From the NCBI GenBank assembly GCA_026986235.1, contig JALSOY010000067.1, forward strand, positions 1 through 15,622: a stretch of 15,622 nucleotides of DNA. Reading direction: 5' to 3'. Below the pieces are notes generated by a model. It was not told the origin of the DNA and made no database searches. It saw only the letters and a program-made list of their open reading frames with translations. The translations under genes and the position numbers were made by a program. Below, piece by piece: positions 13,676-15,622 of this stretch (position 1 is the stretch's first letter; every line of letters starts with the position of its first letter). This DNA is from Caldifarciminota bacterium (GTDB lineage Bacteria > Hydrothermota > Hydrothermia > B15-G9 > WFZT01).

Positions 13676-15000
13676 TGAAGCGGATTTTTCTCGAAGTGGA
13701 GAAGATGATCCCTGGAGGGGATGCAATTTCCTACTACGATGGGAAGGCAGTATTCGTGGAGGGAGGTGTACCGGGAGACAGGGTAGAAGTTGAGATAGTA
13801 AAAGAGAAAAAGGACTACCTTGTTGGAAGAATCAGGAGGTTACTGGAACCTTCAGAAGCGAGAACAGAGGCTCTGTGCCCGTACTTTCCCGAATGTGGGG
13901 GCTGTCAATGGCAGATGGTAGATTATTCATGGCAGCTTAAATTCAAAAGAGACATAATCCTTGACGCCTTCAGAAGAGTCGGAAAGATGGAGCAGGTACC
14001 CATAGGTGAAGTAGTGGGGATGGATTATCCATGGCATTTCAGGAATAAGGCTCAGTATCCACTGAAGCGCACGAAGAACAGAGTTTTGATCGGATACTAC
14101 AGGGAGGGAACCCATCACATCGTTGATATAGACTCCTGCCCTGTACAGCTGAAACAGTTTGACCCTGTACTGAAAGGAGCAAAGGAAATTTTAAAAAGGG
14201 AACCCTTAACCATATACAATGAACTGAAGCACTACGGTAAGCTAAGGCACTTCGTATTGAGAGGTTCGGAGAATACAGGGGAGACACTGATCGTTCTGGT
14301 TGTTAAAGAAACTGCAATTGTAAAGACTTTTGCAGAGAAACTTCAGGCACTCGATCCTGAGAGGATTATCGGTGTCGTTGAAAATATAAATCCGAAGAGA
14401 ACAAATGTCATATACGGTCCAAGGACGAGGAAGGTGCTCGGAAGGCCGTATTACATGGAGAAGGTACTTGGAAAGTCCTTCAGAGTTTCCGCCCTCTCGT
14501 TTTTCCAGGTCAATGTGAAACAGGTGACAAAACTCCTCGAATTTATGAGGTCAATCCTGGGAGATTGGTACAATCTTGTAATAGATGCCTATGCAGGAGT
14601 TGGCCTGTTTGCCCTCAATGTCGCAGACAGGGCCAGAGTGGTTATCGGAATAGAGGAGAGCACCTCCTCTGTGAAAGATGCTCATGAAAACATAGGCATA
14701 AACAACCAGTTCAATGTGGAGTACTACGAGGGAAAGGTGGAGAACATTCTTCCCACCATGGGAAGTCCCGATCTTCTGTTGCTTGATCCACCCAGAAAGG
14801 GGCTGGAGAAAGAGGTTATTGACTTCATCATCGACAGAAAACCCCGGGAGATAGTCTATGTCTCCTGCAATCCCGTTACACTTGCAAGGGATTTGAAGAT
14901 TCTTGTTGAAAATTACGATATTGAGCTGGTGCAGCCCTACGATTTCTTCCCCCATACCCACCATGTGGAAAGCCTTGTTTTCTTGAAACTCAGGTCATGA
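13675..15000 (+). CDS. rlmD: 23S rRNA (uracil-C5)-methyltransferase, RlmD/RumA family
   Basis: SAM-dependent RNA m5U methyltransferase with an iron-sulfur cluster, 441 residues. The N-terminal TRAM domain spans about 1-60. Cluster cysteines are C68, C74, C77 (CPYFPECGGC) and C155 (DSCPV). The Rossmann methyltransferase shows VIDAYAGVGLFAL, DLLLLDPPRKGLE, the catalytic C398 in YVSCNPVTLARDL and the terminal FPHTHHVESLVFL. I chose ATG 13675 over TTG 13672 because it forms a TGATG junction with lptE and has AGGTGG at 13662-13667. Target uracil (U1939, U747 or a tRNA site) cannot be settled by eye; RlmC and RlmCD are alternatives. It is the last gene of the recF unit. Confidence 0.92.
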   Translation: MKRIFLEVEKMIPGGDAISYYDGKAVFVEGGVPGDRVEVEIVKEKKDYLVGRIRRLLEPSEARTEALCPYFPECGGCQWQMVDYSWQLKFKRDIILDAFRRVGKMEQVPIGEVVGMDYPWHFRNKAQYPLKRTKNRVLIGYYREGTHHIVDIDSCPVQLKQFDPVLKGAKEILKREPLTIYNELKHYGKLRHFVLRGSENTGETLIVLVVKETAIVKTFAEKLQALDPERIIGVVENINPKRTNVIYGPRTRKVLGRPYYMEKVLGKSFRVSALSFFQVNVKQVTKLLEFMRSILGDWYNLVIDAYAGVGLFALNVADRARVVIGIEESTSSVKDAHENIGINNQFNVEYYEGKVENILPTMGSPDLLLLDPPRKGLEKEVIDFIIDRKPREIVYVSCNPVTLARDLKILVENYDIELVQPYDFFPHTHHVESLVFLKLRS

Positions 15001-15029
15001 ATCCTGACCGAGAGGGAGTTTTTCGGCAC

Positions 15030-15058
15030 TTGGCAATTGAAAAGAAACCAAATATAAT
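15030..15058 (+). promoter_or_regulatory. sigma70-type promoter of the terminal PLP-enzyme gene
   Basis: -35 TTGGCA (15030-15035), 17-base spacer, -10 TATAAT (15053-15058). The start of transcription would fall near 15065, giving a 25-base leader with a good Shine-Dalgarno. It begins 30 bases after the rlmD stop and separates the new gene from the recF-rlmD unit. Confidence 0.78.
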
Positions 15059-15073
15059 AAAGTGTTTATATTT
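15050..15073. promoter_or_regulatory. Inverted repeat over the -10 region, possible operator
   Basis: Arms AAATATAA (15050-15057) and TTATATTT (15066-15073) are exact reverse complements with an 8-base spacer, overlapping the -10 hexamer and likely start site. The position suits a repressor site, but both arms are pure A/T and the -10 box itself forms most of one arm, so chance is plausible. Confidence 0.35.
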
Positions 15074-15090
15074 CCACGAAGGAGGATGTC

Positions 15091-15622
15091 ATGGATATAT
15101 TTCAGAAGTGCGCAAACTTTGTCGAAGCTGACAGGGTAAAAGAAGAAGGGCTTTATCCATATTTCAGGCCAATAGCTTCAGCTGAGGATACTGAGGTAAT
15201 TATTGAGGGTAAAAGGGTTTTGATGTTTGGCTCCAACAATTACCTCGGTCTCACGGTTCACCCAAAAGTGAAAGAGGCTGCTAAAAAAGCCATTGAGAAA
15301 TATGGAACAGGTACCTGTGGATCAAGGTTTCTCAATGGTACACTGGAGATCCATCTGGAGCTTGAGAGAAAACTTGCTGATTTTATGAAAAAAGAGAGGG
15401 CACTCGTTTTCTCGACAGGATACCAGACAAACCTCGGTACCATCTCTGCCCTTGCAGGAAAAGATGATGTTGTTATTACCGATAAGTGGGATCATGCGAG
15501 TATCATCGATGGCACGAGGCTTTCCCTGGGAGAGATCCGGAGATTCAAGCACAACGATATGGCAGATCTTGAGAGGGTGCTCAGATCCATCCCGGATAAT
15601 AAGGGGAAACTTATAGTGGTAG
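15091..15622 (+). CDS. PLP-dependent alpha-oxoamine synthase (SPT/KBL/BioF family), 3' partial
   Basis: The frame opens at ATG 15091 with GGAGG at 15081-15085 and runs off the window after 177 codons. Alpha-oxoamine synthases condense an amino acid with an acyl-CoA: serine palmitoyltransferase (SPT), glycine C-acetyltransferase (KBL) or 8-amino-7-oxononanoate synthase (BioF). The sequence shows LYPYFRPIAS, DTEVIIEGKRVLMFGSNNYL, YGTGTCGSRFLNGTLEIH and VFSTGYQTNLGTISAL, then the cofactor-stacking histidine region DKWDHASIIDG. The combination LYPYFRxIxS, DTEV and VLMFGSNxYLGLT is, to my knowledge, closest to bacterial SPT-like enzymes of the Bacteroidetes type. The catalytic lysine lies beyond the window. 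KBL is the main alternative. Confidence 0.85.
   Translation, partial: MDIFQKCANFVEADRVKEEGLYPYFRPIASAEDTEVIIEGKRVLMFGSNNYLGLTVHPKVKEAAKKAIEKYGTGTCGSRFLNGTLEIHLELERKLADFMKKERALVFSTGYQTNLGTISALAGKDDVVITDKWDHASIIDGTRLSLGEIRRFKHNDMADLERVLRSIPDNKGKLIVV

Noticed and set aside
15008..15026. Terminator after rlmD (CCGA...TCGG with T run inside)
   Set aside because: Only four base pairs and the T run is in the loop rather than after the stem.

Overview
The window is a gene-dense stretch of a bacterial chromosome. Every gene I can support is on the + strand and most adjacent reading frames overlap. An LptE-type outer-membrane lipoprotein gene points to a diderm (Gram-negative) organism. Base composition looks intermediate (near 45-50 % GC by eye), arginine is written mostly AGG/AGA, and GTG and TTG starts occur. 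This would suit a thermophilic or deep-branching uncultured diderm, but I cannot name a phylum from sequence alone.

Region 1 (1-3059) is the end of a branched-chain amino acid ABC importer operon: livH (5' end cut off), livM, livG and livF, overlapping by 4-8 bases. The periplasmic binding protein is presumably upstream. Region 2 (3102-4907) is uvrC, the nucleotide-excision-repair endonuclease. Region 3 (4908-5190) is non-coding and holds a run of imperfect C/T-rich:A/G-rich palindromes of the CCCCCTT...AAGGGGG type.

Region 4 (5234-8451) is an arginine biosynthesis operon, argC-argB-argG. It has a near-consensus sigma70-type promoter whose -10 hexamer lies inside a sequence matching 12 of 14 core positions of the ArgR operator (ARG box), with a weaker second box exactly 21 bases downstream. 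The leader of about 185 nt holds two small open frames (29 codons with five Arg codons, then 17 codons running into the argC start) and a strong hairpin between them. The operon ends at a very GC-rich hairpin. argJ, argD, argF and argH are not in the window.

Region 5 (8717-15000) is a compact transcription unit from an extended -10 promoter placed so close to recF that the message would be almost leaderless: recF, a DciA-like DUF721 gene, gyrB, hutI, lptE and rlmD, with every adjacent pair overlapping. It joins DNA replication and repair, one histidine-catabolism enzyme, LPS export and rRNA methylation. Region 6 (15030-end) is a new promoter with an overlapping inverted repeat and the first 177 codons of a PLP-dependent alpha-oxoamine synthase whose visible sequence looks most like bacterial serine palmitoyltransferase-type enzymes.

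The most interesting signal is the argC leader (ARG-box promoter, Arg-containing leader frame, hairpin and coupled second frame). Next are the palindrome array after uvrC and the shared geometry of a -10 box 11-12 bases before an ATG without a Shine-Dalgarno sequence.
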